A DNA stretch of 64,000 bases from Streptomyces sp. 11x1 (lineage in GTDB: Bacteria; Actinomycetota; Actinomycetes; Streptomycetales; Streptomycetaceae): positions 4,296,001 through 4,360,000 of the forward strand of contig NZ_CP122458.1 in NCBI RefSeq assembly GCF_032598905.1. Reading direction: 5' to 3'. A program made the position numbers and the translations under genes. The stretch's first letter is position 1, and every line of letters starts with the position of its first letter. The notes beneath the pieces were generated by a model. It worked only from the letters and a program-made list of their open reading frames with translations. It made no database searches and was not told the origin of the DNA. This document shows, piece after piece, positions 35,329 to 44,496 of this stretch.

Positions 35329-35685
35329 TCAGGCTTGCACCGGATAGGCCTTCGGGTCGGGGCCGTACTGGTTGTCGCCCCGCTGGCCCTCGGTGGCCAT
35401 GAAGACGATCATGAAGATGAATCCGACGCAGGGAACGAGCCCTATGAGGACCCACCAGCCGCTCTTGCCGGTGTCGTGCAGCCGCCGGACGCTGACCGCG
35501 AGGGACGGCAGGAAGAGGGCGACACTGAGGAGGATCTGGGGCGCCTGCGAGTCCAGGAGGAGACCGAGGACGTACAGCGCGGCATAGATGAGCGTGCTGA
35601 TCAGCGTGAACATCCAGTACTCCTGGCGACGCGCACGCCCGCTGAAGACCGCATACTTCTTGAGCACCTCGACGAACCAGTTCAT
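35329..35685 (-). CDS. DUF805 membrane protein
   Basis: 118 residues. The family signature is intact: YAVFSGRARRQEYWMFTL at the N-terminus, SVRRLHDTGKSGWW in the middle and GDNQYGPDP at the end. Four membrane helices are expected. DUF805 proteins are widespread inner-membrane proteins of unknown function. It lies 106 bases downstream of the membrane-anchored XRE gene on the same strand, with a large inverted repeat between them. Confidence 0.92.
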   Translation of the reverse strand: MNWFVEVLKKYAVFSGRARRQEYWMFTLISTLIYAALYVLGLLLDSQAPQILLSVALFLPSLAVSVRRLHDTGKSGWWVLIGLVPCVGFIFMIVFMATEGQRGDNQYGPDPKAYPVQA

Positions 35686-35700
35686 GGCTTCCCCCCGAAA

Positions 35701-35750
35701 ATCGGCATAGGTCCCCCGGAATCGGGGGCAGGCGCAGAACCTATGCCGAT
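35701..35750. terminator. Nested inverted repeat, likely terminator
   Basis: ATCGGCATAGGT (35701-35712) and ACCTATGCCGAT (35739-35750) are perfect 12-base arms. Inside them CCCCC (35713-35717) and GGGGG (35724-35728) can form a second small stem. The structure sits just upstream of the DUF805 start and downstream of the XRE gene stop, so it may end XRE transcription or regulate DUF805. Confidence 0.55.
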
Positions 35751-35790
35751 TGATGAGAACTCGTCAATCAGTTACCGCCCTCGTCCTCAC

Positions 35791-37158
35791 TCACCCACCG
35801 CTCTCGTCCTCACCCTCCCCGAGCGTCGTCCCCTCCGGGACCCACTTCGGGCCGCCGAGCGGATACTCGTACGCCGGGCGCCCGTTGTTGCCGCTCGTAC
35901 GGAACGGCCGGCCGTCGTCGTTCAGGGTCAGGATGCCGCTGCGGGATCCGGCGGTCCACTCCAGCTCCAGGTACCAGCTGACGTAGTACGCGGAGGCGTC
36001 GGCGGTGATGTAGTACACCTCCGGATCGGACTGGCTGACCGAGTAGGGGAAGTTCTTGCTGCCGGCCTTGGGCTTCACGTCGGGACGCGCGGCGTCGAGG
36101 GCGATCGTGAAGGAGCGGGTCGGAACACCGGCCCCGCAGCCGACACCGGGGTAGCCCATGGCGTAGTCGTTCCAGGCGAGGGGCGACCGCTTGTCGGTCA
36201 TCCGGACCTTGAGACTCCGTACGACGACGGTCTCCTCGCCGGTGCCCTGCACGGTCAGCGTCAGGAACTGCTGCCCCGAGGCCACGGCACCCTCCGCGGA
36301 CACCCAGGCCGGAGCGTCCTGCTCCAGCGGCGGCGGCCCCACCTCCGTGGGCGTACGGTCGGCCAGATACCGCTGGGAACAGGGGTCCTCCCAGGTGTAC
36401 GGCTCCACCTTCACGTTCAGCGGCGCCGGGAGGGACGCGTCCGCCCCGCCCGCGCCCGTCCCGCCGGTCGGAGTCTCGGTGGCCGAGGCCCCCGCACCCT
36501 TGCCGGCGTCCTTGCCCTTCTTGCCCCCCGGCTCGCTCGCGGACCCGGAGGGCGAGGCACCGCTCGGCGAGGCGGAGCCGCCGTCGGCCTCCTTCTCACC
36601 GCCGCTGCCGACGGACGCGGCGCCGGCCGTACGCCCGGCCCCGTCCTCCTTCCCCTCGGAGGGCAGACTCAGGGCGAGCGTCACCGCCCCGAGCACGGCG
36701 GCCACGGCCACCCCGGCGACCAGAGCGACCCGGGTACGCCGCCGGGCAGGCCCCCGTTCCCCGGCCCCGCCGGAAACGACACCGCCGATCACGGTCTCCG
36801 TCTCCTCGGTCTCGTTGGACTCCTCGGTCTCGTCGGACTCCTCGACCACCGGGGCTTGTTCCGCCGCCGCCCCGACGGAGTCACCCCCCTTGCGCCGGCG
36901 CATCGCGTCCGCAAGCACCCACCTCCGGTGGAGCTCGACCAACTCCTCGGGGGACGCCTTGCAGAGGCGGGCCAGCCGCTCGACGGGGGCGTAGTCCGCG
37001 GGTACGGCATCCCCGTTGCAGTACCGGTGCAGCGTCGACGTACTCATGTGGAGCCGCTTGGCGAGCACCCCGTAACTCAGCCCGGAGCGCTCCTTCAACT
37101 CCCGCAGCAGCTCGGCGAAACCGGCCCCCAGGCCGCCCGCGGTACCGCTCCCCGACAC
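35791..37158 (-). CDS. Membrane-anchored XRE-type regulator with extracytoplasmic domain
   Basis: 455 residues. Residues 14-60 form an XRE HTH (LKERSGLSYGVLAKRLHMSTSTLHRYCNG), with a further helical piece to about 90. An acidic Glu/Thr-rich linker (108-122) precedes one membrane helix (143-166). Outside is a Ser/Gly/Lys-rich stalk (170-240) and a beta-rich domain (about 250-455) with two cysteines, one in DPCSQRYLADR and one in GVGCGAGVPTR. The layout suggests a one-component transmembrane regulator; its signal and targets are unknown. GTG 37158 follows GGAGGAAGAC. It is divergent from a DUF4232 lipoprotein gene, a possible target. Confidence 0.85.
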   Translation of the reverse strand: MSGSGTAGGLGAGFAELLRELKERSGLSYGVLAKRLHMSTSTLHRYCNGDAVPADYAPVERLARLCKASPEELVELHRRWVLADAMRRRKGGDSVGAAAEQAPVVEESDETEESNETEETETVIGGVVSGGAGERGPARRRTRVALVAGVAVAAVLGAVTLALSLPSEGKEDGAGRTAGAASVGSGGEKEADGGSASPSGASPSGSASEPGGKKGKDAGKGAGASATETPTGGTGAGGADASLPAPLNVKVEPYTWEDPCSQRYLADRTPTEVGPPPLEQDAPAWVSAEGAVASGQQFLTLTVQGTGEETVVVRSLKVRMTDKRSPLAWNDYAMGYPGVGCGAGVPTRSFTIALDAARPDVKPKAGSKNFPYSVSQSDPEVYYITADASAYYVSWYLELEWTAGSRSGILTLNDDGRPFRTSGNNGRPAYEYPLGGPKWVPEGTTLGEGEDESGG

Positions 37159-37406
37159 GTCTTCCTCCGTCCCCTCATGTCCCGCGCGTCCCGTTCCGCG
37201 TTCCAGGGACGGGGAGTTCTCGCAGGTCAAAGCCCTCGTGAGCGTTCCAGCGTCCCTGATCGTCCGTCGGCTGTGGCGGCCGGGACGGATCACCCCACAA
37301 GCTGGGGTCATCCAAGCACGCCGCTCCCGGCACACCGGTCGAGCGGCACGGCTTCGAGCACTTGTTCTCAGCCTTCTCCACTCGCTTTGTCCGAAAGGGA
37401 CCTCTC

Positions 37407-38153
37407 ATGCGCACGTTTCGCACCGCTCGCTCCGCCCGTACCGCCCGCCCCGCCCGTCTGCTCGCCGTGACGGGAGCGGCGCTCGCCGCCCTCGCCCTCA
37501 CCGCGTGCGACAGCGGCACGGGCACGAGGGACGAGGGTGCGGCGGGCGGTTCCACGTCCGCCCAGAGCACGGGCGGCACCAGCACGAGCGGCGGCTCGAC
37601 CACCGGCGGCTCCAGCACTGGGGGTTCCACGAGCACGAGCGGCGGCGGATCGGCGGCCACCGGCGGCACCGCGGCCGACAAGGCCTCGTCCAAGGGCGGG
37701 ACCTCGGACCCCTCCGATCCCGAGAACCGCGTCACCTGCAACGGCTCCAACACCACCGTCACCGCGCAGCCGGTGTCACGCCCGCTCAACCACATGCTGA
37801 TCACCGTCAAGAACACCGGCTCGAAGTACTGCGACCTCTACTTCAACCCGACGGTCCGGTTCGGCGAGGCCCAGTCGGCGCCGCGCGTGATCGAGGAGTC
37901 GCAGCCGCAGGCCGTGGTGACCCTGGCCCCCGGCGAGTCCGGCTACGCCGGCGTCCTCCTCTCCGCCGCCGACGGCAGCGGTGGCAAGGGCACGACGGAG
38001 AAGAAGGTCGTCATCCACTTCCAGGGCGCCGAGGCCGGCAGCGACGCCGGCTCTCCCGCGTCCCCCGCGCTCCCGGCCAAGGGCGTCTATGTCGACAACT
38101 CCGTGGCCGTCACCTACTGGCAGTCGACCATGGAGGACGCCCTGCAGTACTGA
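37407..38153 (+). CDS. DUF4232-type lipoprotein
   Basis: 248 residues. Signal peptide with lipobox LALTAC (Cys34), then a Ser/Gly/Thr-rich stalk (40-100). The globular domain has RVTCNGSNTTVTAQPVSRPLNHMLITVKNTGSKYC split over two beta strands, and DALQY at the end, as in DUF4232 secreted proteins. ATG 37407 follows GAAAGGGA. Divergent from the membrane-anchored XRE gene, whose outer domain shows similar cysteine-bearing beta-rich character. Function unknown. Confidence 0.85.
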   Translation: MRTFRTARSARTARPARLLAVTGAALAALALTACDSGTGTRDEGAAGGSTSAQSTGGTSTSGGSTTGGSSTGGSTSTSGGGSAATGGTAADKASSKGGTSDPSDPENRVTCNGSNTTVTAQPVSRPLNHMLITVKNTGSKYCDLYFNPTVRFGEAQSAPRVIEESQPQAVVTLAPGESGYAGVLLSAADGSGGKGTTEKKVVIHFQGAEAGSDAGSPASPALPAKGVYVDNSVAVTYWQSTMEDALQY

Positions 38154-38192
38154 GCCGAGCGCCACCGGGGCCAAGACAGGGCCCCACAGGTG

Positions 38193-39185
38193 TCAGCGCA
38201 GCATGCGAGCGGCCTCGACGGCCCAGTACGTCAGGATGTTCTGCGCACCGGCCCGCTTGATCCCGGTCAGCGTCTCCAGGATGGCCCGGTCCCGGTCGAT
38301 CCAGCCCTTCTCGGCGGCGGCCTCGACCATCGAGTACTCCCCGGAGATCTGGTAGGCGACGACCGGCACGTCGACGGTGTCCGCGACCCGGGCGAGGATG
38401 TCGAGGTAGGGGCCGGCCGGCTTGACCATCACCAGGTCGGCGCCCTCCTCCAGATCGAGGGCGAGCTCGCGCAGCGACTCGCGGGCGTTGGCGGGGTCCT
38501 GCTGGTAGGTCTTCCGGTCCCCCCGCAGCGAGGAACCGACGGCCTCCCGGAAGGGGCCGTAGAAGGCGGACGCGTACTTGGCGGTGTAGGCGAGGATCGC
38601 GACGTCCTCACGCCCGATCTGGTCGAGGGCGTCCCTGACGACCCCGATCTGACCGTCCATCATTCCGCTGGGCCCGACCACGTGCGCACCGGCGTCGGCC
38701 TGTACCTGGGCCATCTCGGCATACCGCTCCAGGGTCGCGTCGTTGTCGACGCGGCCCTGGTCGTCGAGGACTCCGCAGTGCCCGTGGTCGGTGGTCTCGT
38801 CGAGACACAGGTCGGACATGACGAGCAACTCGTCCCCGACCTCGGCCCGCACGTCGCGCAGCGCGACCTGCAGAATCCCGTCGGGGTCGGTCCCGGGAGT
38901 CCCGAGCGCGTCCTTCTTCTCGTCCTCCGGCACCCCGAAGAGCATGATCCCGGAGACCCCGGCCTCCACGGCCTCCACGGCGGCCTTCTTCAGACTGTCC
39001 CGCGTGTGCTGCACGACCCCCGGCATCGCCGCGATCGGCACCGGCTCACTGACCCCTTCCCGCACGAACGCGGGGAGTATGAAGTCCGCGGGATGCAGCC
39101 GGGTCTCGGCCACCATCCTCCGCATCACAGGCGTCGTACGAAGCCGGCGGGGCCGCGTACCGGGAAACGATCCGTACTTCGACAT
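38193..39185 (-). CDS. hemB: Delta-aminolevulinic acid dehydratase (porphobilinogen synthase)
   Basis: 330 residues, complete. Joins two 5-aminolevulinate molecules to porphobilinogen, the second common step of tetrapyrrole synthesis. Schiff-base lysines are Lys203 ([14 protein letters not shown]) and Lys255 ([11 protein letters not shown]). The metal site reads [14 protein letters not shown]: Asp129 replaces one of the three zinc cysteines, pointing to a Mg-type or mixed site. The gene stands apart from rex-hemA-hemC-hemD, from which it is separated by the accessory scar at 41-44 kb. Confidence 0.96.
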   Translation of the reverse strand: MSKYGSFPGTRPRRLRTTPVMRRMVAETRLHPADFILPAFVREGVSEPVPIAAMPGVVQHTRDSLKKAAVEAVEAGVSGIMLFGVPEDEKKDALGTPGTDPDGILQVALRDVRAEVGDELLVMSDLCLDETTDHGHCGVLDDQGRVDNDATLERYAEMAQVQADAGAHVVGPSGMMDGQIGVVRDALDQIGREDVAILAYTAKYASAFYGPFREAVGSSLRGDRKTYQQDPANARESLRELALDLEEGADLVMVKPAGPYLDILARVADTVDVPVVAYQISGEYSMVEAAAEKGWIDRDRAILETLTGIKRAGAQNILTYWAVEAARMLR

Positions 39186-39251
39186 ACACCTACGCTACGC
39201 CCGGCCCGAGGGCCCCTTTGCCAACACCTCGTCGGCGGCCCCGCACCCGCC

Positions 39252-39605
39252 CTACGCCCCCTGAACTCCACGCCCTGGATCGCGGGAGCCCCCTTCTTCC
39301 TCCCGGACGACCCGCAGCACGGGCTCCGGCAGCGCGAACTCACCGAGATCGAACGCGGCGTCCCGCCAGTGCGCGGCCAGCTCCAGCAGCTTCTGCGGGT
39401 CGTAGTCGACGGGCGGCCCCGGCTGGCAGGGCAGCAGCGGGTAGAGGACGGCGGCGGCGAACCGGACACCCCACATCGCGGCCCCCGCATGAGGTTCCAC
39501 GCCCTCCGCCACCCCTTCCTTCTTCAGGTACTCCAGGGTGGCCGACGCATCGCGCAGGGTGTTGTACACCTGCACATAGGTGGCGTGGATCGTGTGATCG
39601 GTCAT
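39252..39605 (-). CDS. Conserved hypothetical protein in HTH operon
   Basis: 117 residues, mainly helical, with TYVQVYNTLRDASATLEYLKKEG and PQKLLELAAHWRDAAFDLGEF. No signal peptide or membrane helix. I do not recognise a family. Its ATG overlaps the stop of the upstream HTH gene by 4 bases (39602-39605), so it is translationally coupled and probably acts with that DNA-binding protein. Confidence 0.75.
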   Translation of the reverse strand: MTDHTIHATYVQVYNTLRDASATLEYLKKEGVAEGVEPHAGAAMWGVRFAAAVLYPLLPCQPGPPVDYDPQKLLELAAHWRDAAFDLGEFALPEPVLRVVREEEGGSRDPGRGVQGA

Positions 39606-40765
39606 GCGGCACTCCTCGGGAAGCCGGGTGGATCGAACCGCCCCGAGTCCGGCTCAGGCGGTACTGGCGATACGGGCGATACGGACAGGTCGGACAGGCC
39701 GGACGGGTCGGACGGATTCGGGTCCTGCCACCCCGCGTCCCCCGCAGTCCCCCTGGCCTCCGCCTCCGCCTCCGGCCCCGGCCCCGCGCCCGCGGCGATA
39801 CGACGCTCCCGTTCGGCGCGGCAATCTCGGCACCAGGTCCCCTCGGGCTTGCGGAAGGCCCGGTTGCAGCCGCCCGCGCAGTCCACCATCCGGTACCACG
39901 GCTCCGTTTCGCCCTCTGGGGCCTGCCCCTCGGACACTTCCGGCAGGACGGGCAACGGCGGTGGCAGCAGCTCACTCAGCCGGTAGGCGAGGAACCGTGC
40001 CGGATTCCTGAGCGGCACGGGAAGATCGGCCGTCATGGCGTGGTGCACCGCCGCGCCACTGGCCCCGTTCTCGAACCAGGCGACGACGGCCGGAGCGAGA
40101 CGGCGCACATCCTTCTGCGAGAGCGTGAACCGATCATCGGTCCGACGCAGCCGCACGAGCAGCGCGACAGCCTTGTCGTGGTGCTCACCACGTCCCGACG
40201 ACTCGGGGTCGACGTCCTCGGCCGCAGGCGCCACGACGGAATCAACGGCGCCGGGATCGCCCTCAACAGGCTCCCCGTCCGCCGTCACGTCCTCGACGGT
40301 CACCTCCTCGACGACCGGCCGTACGGGCACGGGGTCCACCCGAGCGGCGACAGGGGCCGCCGCCCCCTCCCTCTCCCCCCTCACCCCGCGGGCCCGCGTG
40401 AGTGCCGGAGCGTTGTACACGTACGTCCGCGTGACCACCCGCCCGCCGTCGACCCGCTCCCGCACCCGGTCGACGTAACCGTGCGCCTCCAACTCCCGCA
40501 GGGCGAAGGCGATCCGGTCCCGGCCTTCGGTGAACCGCTCGGCGAGGGTACGGATGTCGGCGGAGGCCCCCTGGGGCAGCGACAGGATGTGGGTTCCGAG
40601 CCCGATGGCGGTCAGCGACAGCTCACGATGCTGGGCGAGGTGATTGCCGATGATCGTGTACCGGTCGGGCTGGTACTCCTTGACGTGGGTGACACCGGAA
40701 CGGGTGGCACTTTGCCGGATACGGGACTGCGGGCGCACGGCGCCACTAGGCTTGGTCTCAGCCAT
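39602..40765 (-). CDS. Winged-helix DNA-binding protein
   Basis: 387 residues. The N-terminal 110 residues form a winged helix: YTIIGNHLAQHRELSLTAIG, then DIRTLAERFTEGRDRIAFALRELEAHGYVDR. This arrangement is seen in Streptomyces accessory regulators and replication-initiator-like proteins. A second helical region lies at about 200-265, followed by a short Cys cluster (DCAGGCNRAF and WCRDC) that could bind zinc. The C-terminus is Pro/Ser/Gly-rich. An inverted repeat at 40908-40923 lies upstream. Function is unknown. Confidence 0.75.
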   Translation of the reverse strand: MAETKPSGAVRPQSRIRQSATRSGVTHVKEYQPDRYTIIGNHLAQHRELSLTAIGLGTHILSLPQGASADIRTLAERFTEGRDRIAFALRELEAHGYVDRVRERVDGGRVVTRTYVYNAPALTRARGVRGEREGAAAPVAARVDPVPVRPVVEEVTVEDVTADGEPVEGDPGAVDSVVAPAAEDVDPESSGRGEHHDKAVALLVRLRRTDDRFTLSQKDVRRLAPAVVAWFENGASGAAVHHAMTADLPVPLRNPARFLAYRLSELLPPPLPVLPEVSEGQAPEGETEPWYRMVDCAGGCNRAFRKPEGTWCRDCRAERERRIAAGAGPGPEAEAEARGTAGDAGWQDPNPSDPSGLSDLSVSPVSPVPPEPDSGRFDPPGFPRSAA

Positions 40766-41110
40766 GAGGGAAGGCCTTCACTTCTCCTCGGTGGTCAGGC
40801 CCTCGCACTGGGATGCCAGTCCCGGCGGGGGCCGTCGCATGTCTGCGTCTGGTCTCCACCGAGCCTGCCCGCCCAACCCACCCCCGCGCCAGCCGACTTG
40901 GGACAGTTCACTCCCGCGAGTGACGAACACGGGGTTTGGATTGGTTTGGAGGGTTTCTTTCCCAAGAGTTCTTACTTCTTTAGGGCCCGCACTCCCGACG
41001 CCCGCCCGACCGGGTCCCGTGATTCCGGGCTCCGGCGCGGGGTGGTTCGCTCGGCCGACGAGCGCGGCCTGGTCGGGCCTGTCCCACCCCGAGGGGCCCG
41101 GACATCGAGT
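40766..41110. promoter_or_regulatory. Upstream region of HTH operon with inverted repeat
   Basis: 345 bases without a supported gene. TCACTC (40908-40913) and GAGTGA (40918-40923) form a perfect 6-bp inverted repeat with a 4-base spacer, about 145 bases before the HTH start. A T-rich patch (40935-40985) is unusual for this genome and could be the promoter. The region also marks the boundary of the 41-44 kb scar. Confidence 0.4.
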
Positions 41111-41530
41111 TCAGCGTGAGCGCAACGTCCGAAGTACGGCACCGATGAGGTTCTGTGCATCAACGCCGTACACGGCGGACTCCCGAAGCGTGTGCCAGAC
41201 CCGCAGATAGGTGGCCAAGCTGTCGGCGTCGTCCAGCCACAGCTCCGCATGCCAGTCCTCGGCGATCACGAGCCTGTCATCCAGGATCCAGAAGCCGTTG
41301 GCCGTCGGGATCTTGAGTTCGGCACCGAGCGGGACGACCCCCAGGTCCACGGTGTCCATGCCGATGACGCCCGCGAGTCGGTCAAGCCGGCCGGCGAGGA
41401 CGGACGGAGGACAGATCCGAGCATGCAGGGCCGCCTCCCACACGAGGGCGTGGAACGTCCGGCTTCTCTGGGGGTAACCGTGTGGCGCGAGGCGAGTGGA
41501 GACAACTTTGCGCAGCTCAGCGTCGGTTCA
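41111..41530 (-). pseudogene. XRE regulator remnant: DUF5753 domain without HTH
   Basis: From a TGA at 41530 the minus frame runs open to 41111 and reads as the C-terminal DUF5753 domain of an XRE regulator: TFHALVWEAALHARICPPSVLAG, DLGVVPLGAEL, TANGFWILDDRLVIAE and AVYG near the end. Full proteins are about 280 residues with an N-terminal HTH. Here only about 139 residues remain and the HTH is absent upstream on this strand. The first available start is GTG 41443. It may still be translated, but it cannot bind DNA as its relatives do. Confidence 0.7.
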
Positions 41531-41847
41531 AATGACCATATTGCGTGCAACATCTGTGGCGCCACTCCGGTCTCGGGCGAGGCGTCCGACTGATGGCCAG
41601 GGAAAGGGGGGCGCTCAGCAGGGTGGCGCCGAACTGTGATCGGCAGGCGTGAAGACGTCGAAGCAGTCCATGATCCGGGCAGTGGGCCACGAGCTACAAG
41701 CCTCTCCCGCGTGTGCGCCCGGAGTCCGCCGCAGGTACCCGGTACCGCTACGTTGCTTCCTACACCAAGCTGCAGTAAGTCTCTCCCGTACACGGCCGCC
41801 CTGGGCCTATGGCTCCAGGGCGGCCCGCAGCCCATGGAAGGGAACGC
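41531..41847. other. Intergenic region in scar, no gene seen
   Basis: 317 bases between the DUF5753 remnant and the unknown ORF. No supported ORF. ATTGCGTGCAAC (41541-41552) contains a small TTGC/GCAA inverted repeat and, on the minus strand, a TTGCAC box, possibly the remains of the XRE gene's promoter. Confidence 0.3.
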
Positions 41848-42369
41848 GTGGCCGCCCCGGACAGCGAGTTCCTCACGCACGCCTCGGAAGTCGCCTTCGA
41901 GCTCGGCCTCGACCGCTTCCGCATCTCCGCTCTCACTATCCGGTCGCGGCAGATCACCTTCACCGAGACCGATGGTCCTTCACAAGCACCCCTCTATGCC
42001 GATGGTGAGCCGCCGCAGCCCGGACGCGCGGGCCGCCGGGAATACGACTGGCAGCCCGGGCTTGCCGCGCCGTCGTGGATGAACGTGGCCTGGCTTCTGG
42101 AAGACCTGGCCACGTGGGTCCAGCAAATGGCAGACGACCACATCACCGTGGTCGGTCTTGAAGCACCGGAGCCGGACTGGTGCGACGTGCTCATCCTCGA
42201 CGGCGACACCACCTACCGAGTCCGCATCGCCGTAGCCAGCCGACGGGAGGTGCTGGACTTCCCTGGAATGTATCTACGAGACCTGTTCGCCGAGGGCCGC
42301 TACCGCGCCTACCTGACTCCGGGACTTGCTGGCGAGCTGCCGGTTGTGGATCTGCGTACCGTCTTGTGA
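41848..42369 (+). CDS. Hypothetical protein in accessory scar
   Basis: 173 residues with no signal peptide or membrane helix. It is acidic and Trp-rich (DWQPGLAAPSWMNVAWLLEDLATWVQ split by short loops; PDWCDVLILDGD). I do not recognise a family. GTG 41848 is placed 4-5 bases past GGAAGGGAA, a good Streptomyces ribosome site, and codon use is normal, which supports a real gene. It is flanked by the DUF5753 remnant and the DUF6262/integrase unit, so it is probably accessory cargo. Confidence 0.55.
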   Translation: MAAPDSEFLTHASEVAFELGLDRFRISALTIRSRQITFTETDGPSQAPLYADGEPPQPGRAGRREYDWQPGLAAPSWMNVAWLLEDLATWVQQMADDHITVVGLEAPEPDWCDVLILDGDTTYRVRIAVASRREVLDFPGMYLRDLFAEGRYRAYLTPGLAGELPVVDLRTVL

Positions 42370-42399
42370 CGGAGTGCTCGCCACGGCCGATCTCACCTG

Positions 42400-42924
42400 T
42401 CAACCGCGCTGATTCAGCGCTCTGGTCAGGTCACGGTTGGCCTCCCTCGCGGCATCGAGATCGGATCGGGCTTCGGCCAACGCGGAAGTCAGTTCAACGT
42501 TGTGCTGCTCCAGCCTCGTGATCTTTCGTTGAAGTTCGTCGATGTCCGCTGGGGCTCCGAGCCCTGATTCCTGCCATGCCTGGGTTCCCAGCGCCTGCGA
42601 CAGCCGTTTCTCCAGCTGCTGGACGCGGGCGGCCAGGCGGGTGTTGCGGGCCTGGGCGTTGGCGAGGTCGGCCTGGAGCGAGGCCCGGCTCACCGGCGAG
42701 CCGCCGGCCGGGTCCTGGGCTGCCGGTTCGAGTTCAGCGGCGTGGACGATTTCGAGCAGGTCGCGCTGACGGTAGAGGAAGCTGCGGTCGACTCCGGCTT
42801 GCCGGGCGATGGCCGCGACACTGATCGGGGTGCCGTTCTTCGCGGCGTTCCTGACCGCTGTGGCAACCCGCCGGCGGCGGCGCTCGGTGTCGGCTTGGCG
42901 GCCGTCACGCATGGCGGGGATCAT
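42400..42924 (-). CDS. DUF6262 protein, Tn554-type recombination accessory (TnpC-like)
   Basis: 174 residues. The N-terminal HTH-like part is AAKNGTPISVAAIARQAGVDRSFLYRQRDLLE. A long coiled coil follows (about 85-172, ARVQQLEKRLSQ and ELQRKITRLEQHNVELTSALAEA). Such proteins accompany pairs of large tyrosine recombinases in Tn554-like elements. Its ATG (42924) overlaps the stop of the upstream integrase frame by 4 bases (ATGA), the normal arrangement. It looks intact although its integrase partner is ruined. Confidence 0.8.
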   Translation of the reverse strand: MIPAMRDGRQADTERRRRRVATAVRNAAKNGTPISVAAIARQAGVDRSFLYRQRDLLEIVHAAELEPAAQDPAGGSPVSRASLQADLANAQARNTRLAARVQQLEKRLSQALGTQAWQESGLGAPADIDELQRKITRLEQHNVELTSALAEARSDLDAAREANRDLTRALNQRG

Positions 42925-44313
42925 GGCAGCCTCCAGGGCCTGACATCGGGAAGTGGCTGGCCGACACGGGGCATGCCCAGCATCACCGGGCGGCTGCGGC
43001 GGACCAGGGCGATGGCATCCTCGATCTGGGCGCGTTCTTCTTCTGACAGGTCGTCCAGGTCCGCCTTGAGCCGGTTGATCAGGCGGCGGACGCGGCGGAT
43101 TTCTTCTTCGGAGGGTATGGCCTCGCTGCGGGCCCAGTCGTCGGCCTCGACGGAATGCGACCCGGTTGCAGAAACTGACCATGTCCGTGCGGCTCAGCAG
43201 CCGGAGTTGATGTCCTTCATCGTCTCGTTGAAGACGCAGGCTCTCTGAGAGCTGTTCCATACCGCGAATCATGTTCTGCATGGAGCCGGCGACGTTGCGA
43301 CCGCGGCGGCGCGGGAGTTCGTCGTAGGCCCAGACCTTGACCGCCTCGCGGAGAGGCTGCTGATGGATCCGGCTGAAGTTGAGAGTGCCGTGGTGGCCGA
43401 AGACGAACAGGTCCCAGATGTCCTTGAGACGTTCGGTCTCCGGAGTCGCCCCCCCGCCTGCGCAGGGAGGTCTGGGCACCCCTGATGATCATTCTCAGGT
43501 CGTCGACCAGCCCGGCGCGGACCAGGTCGGCGTCTTCGAGTGTTTCCAGGCTGGGGACCTGGAACAGACGCAGCTGGTCGCTGATGTGCCGGATCCGGTG
43601 GTCGCGGGTCTTCACCTCCCGGGCGGTGCGGACCTGCAGGCAGTAGAGGATTGCGGCGACCAGCCGGTCGGGCAGCCCGCGCAGGCTGGCCTCGCGGTTG
43701 ACGGCCACTGCCGGCGTCGTCAGGCGCCACCGCTCCTCGTCGCCGCAGAACGTGCCCAGGCGCCGTTCTCGGTTGAGCCGCCCGCGGTGGAACTCGCAGT
43801 AGATGGTCCGCTCCGAGCCGCGCAGCCGGTAACAGGAGGCAACGTCGCAGGGGCCGAACCCGGGCAGCCCTGTCTGCGGGGAGTTCCGCAGAAAGTCCTC
43901 CACGGTCGGCTCGGACGATGTCAGCCACCGGCTCCCATGGGTTGTGCAGAGTCCGTGTGTCACCAGTCGGGGCGGCCGCTGGCAGCTGGGGACCCTGCGG
44001 AGAAACTGTCCGTCGGAGCGGTGATACGTGCCCGGCCTCGGGGCAGCGGCGAAGTCCTCGAAGGCCAGTCCGGACCGCCGCCAGCGATTCCTGCAGCCGA
44101 CGCAGACCGGTTCACCCAGCGGGGTGCCCTTTCTGCAGCCGGGGATCTCACAGTCCGGCATGCCCAGCACCGGATGGACCTGGGATAGCGGACGACCCGC
44201 ACGTCCCAGTCCCAGCTCATCAGGTTCAGGAAGTCATCGTCCAGCGCGGCGATGATCTCTGCGGTCCTCAGGTCCCGCAGCTCCTGGGCCAGCGGCAACG
44301 GCGTCACGTTCAC
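42921..44313 (-). pseudogene. Large tyrosine integrase (TnpB-like) with core deleted and frameshifts
   Basis: The N-terminal part (44313 to about 43455) has a Cys-rich start (CEIPGCRKGTPLGEPVCVGC), a second cluster (CDVASCYRLRG) and helical regions down to LSRTDMVSFCNRVAF. Directly after this, VEADDWARSEAIPSEEEIRR through VRPWRLP forms the normal C-terminus. In relatives several hundred residues with the Arg/His/Arg/Tyr catalytic domain lie between, so a large internal deletion is inferred. Three breaks are seen: near 44190, in a 7-C run at 43449-43455, and at the deletion joint near 43157. No upstream TnpA-like gene is present. Confidence 0.75.
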
Positions 44314-44446
44314 TTCTTCCCCGTCCCGTGCAGGACCCGCGGAGAGGGAACACGCTCGATCGCTTCACGCAATCGTGCCCGGTCAGGAATCAGGTTGCGC
44401 GAGAAATCCGGAGCCCGCGAAGGAAGCAAGGCGCCCACAAGCACAA

Positions 44447-44478
44447 AGGGGCGGCAGCCGCAAGCAGCCACCGCCCCT
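44447..44478 (-). terminator. Possible hemD terminator
   Basis: AGGGGCGG (44447-44454) and CCGCCCCT (44471-44478) form an 8-bp stem followed on the minus strand by TTTGTG, 19-50 bases past the hemD stop. Confidence 0.45.
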
Positions 44479-44496
44479 CTCCCACCTCACGTCACT

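Noticed and set aside
41640..41778. Short plus-strand frame ending in RYRYVASYTKLQ
   Set aside because: Only about 35 open codons, no start and no family I can support; could be another scar fragment.
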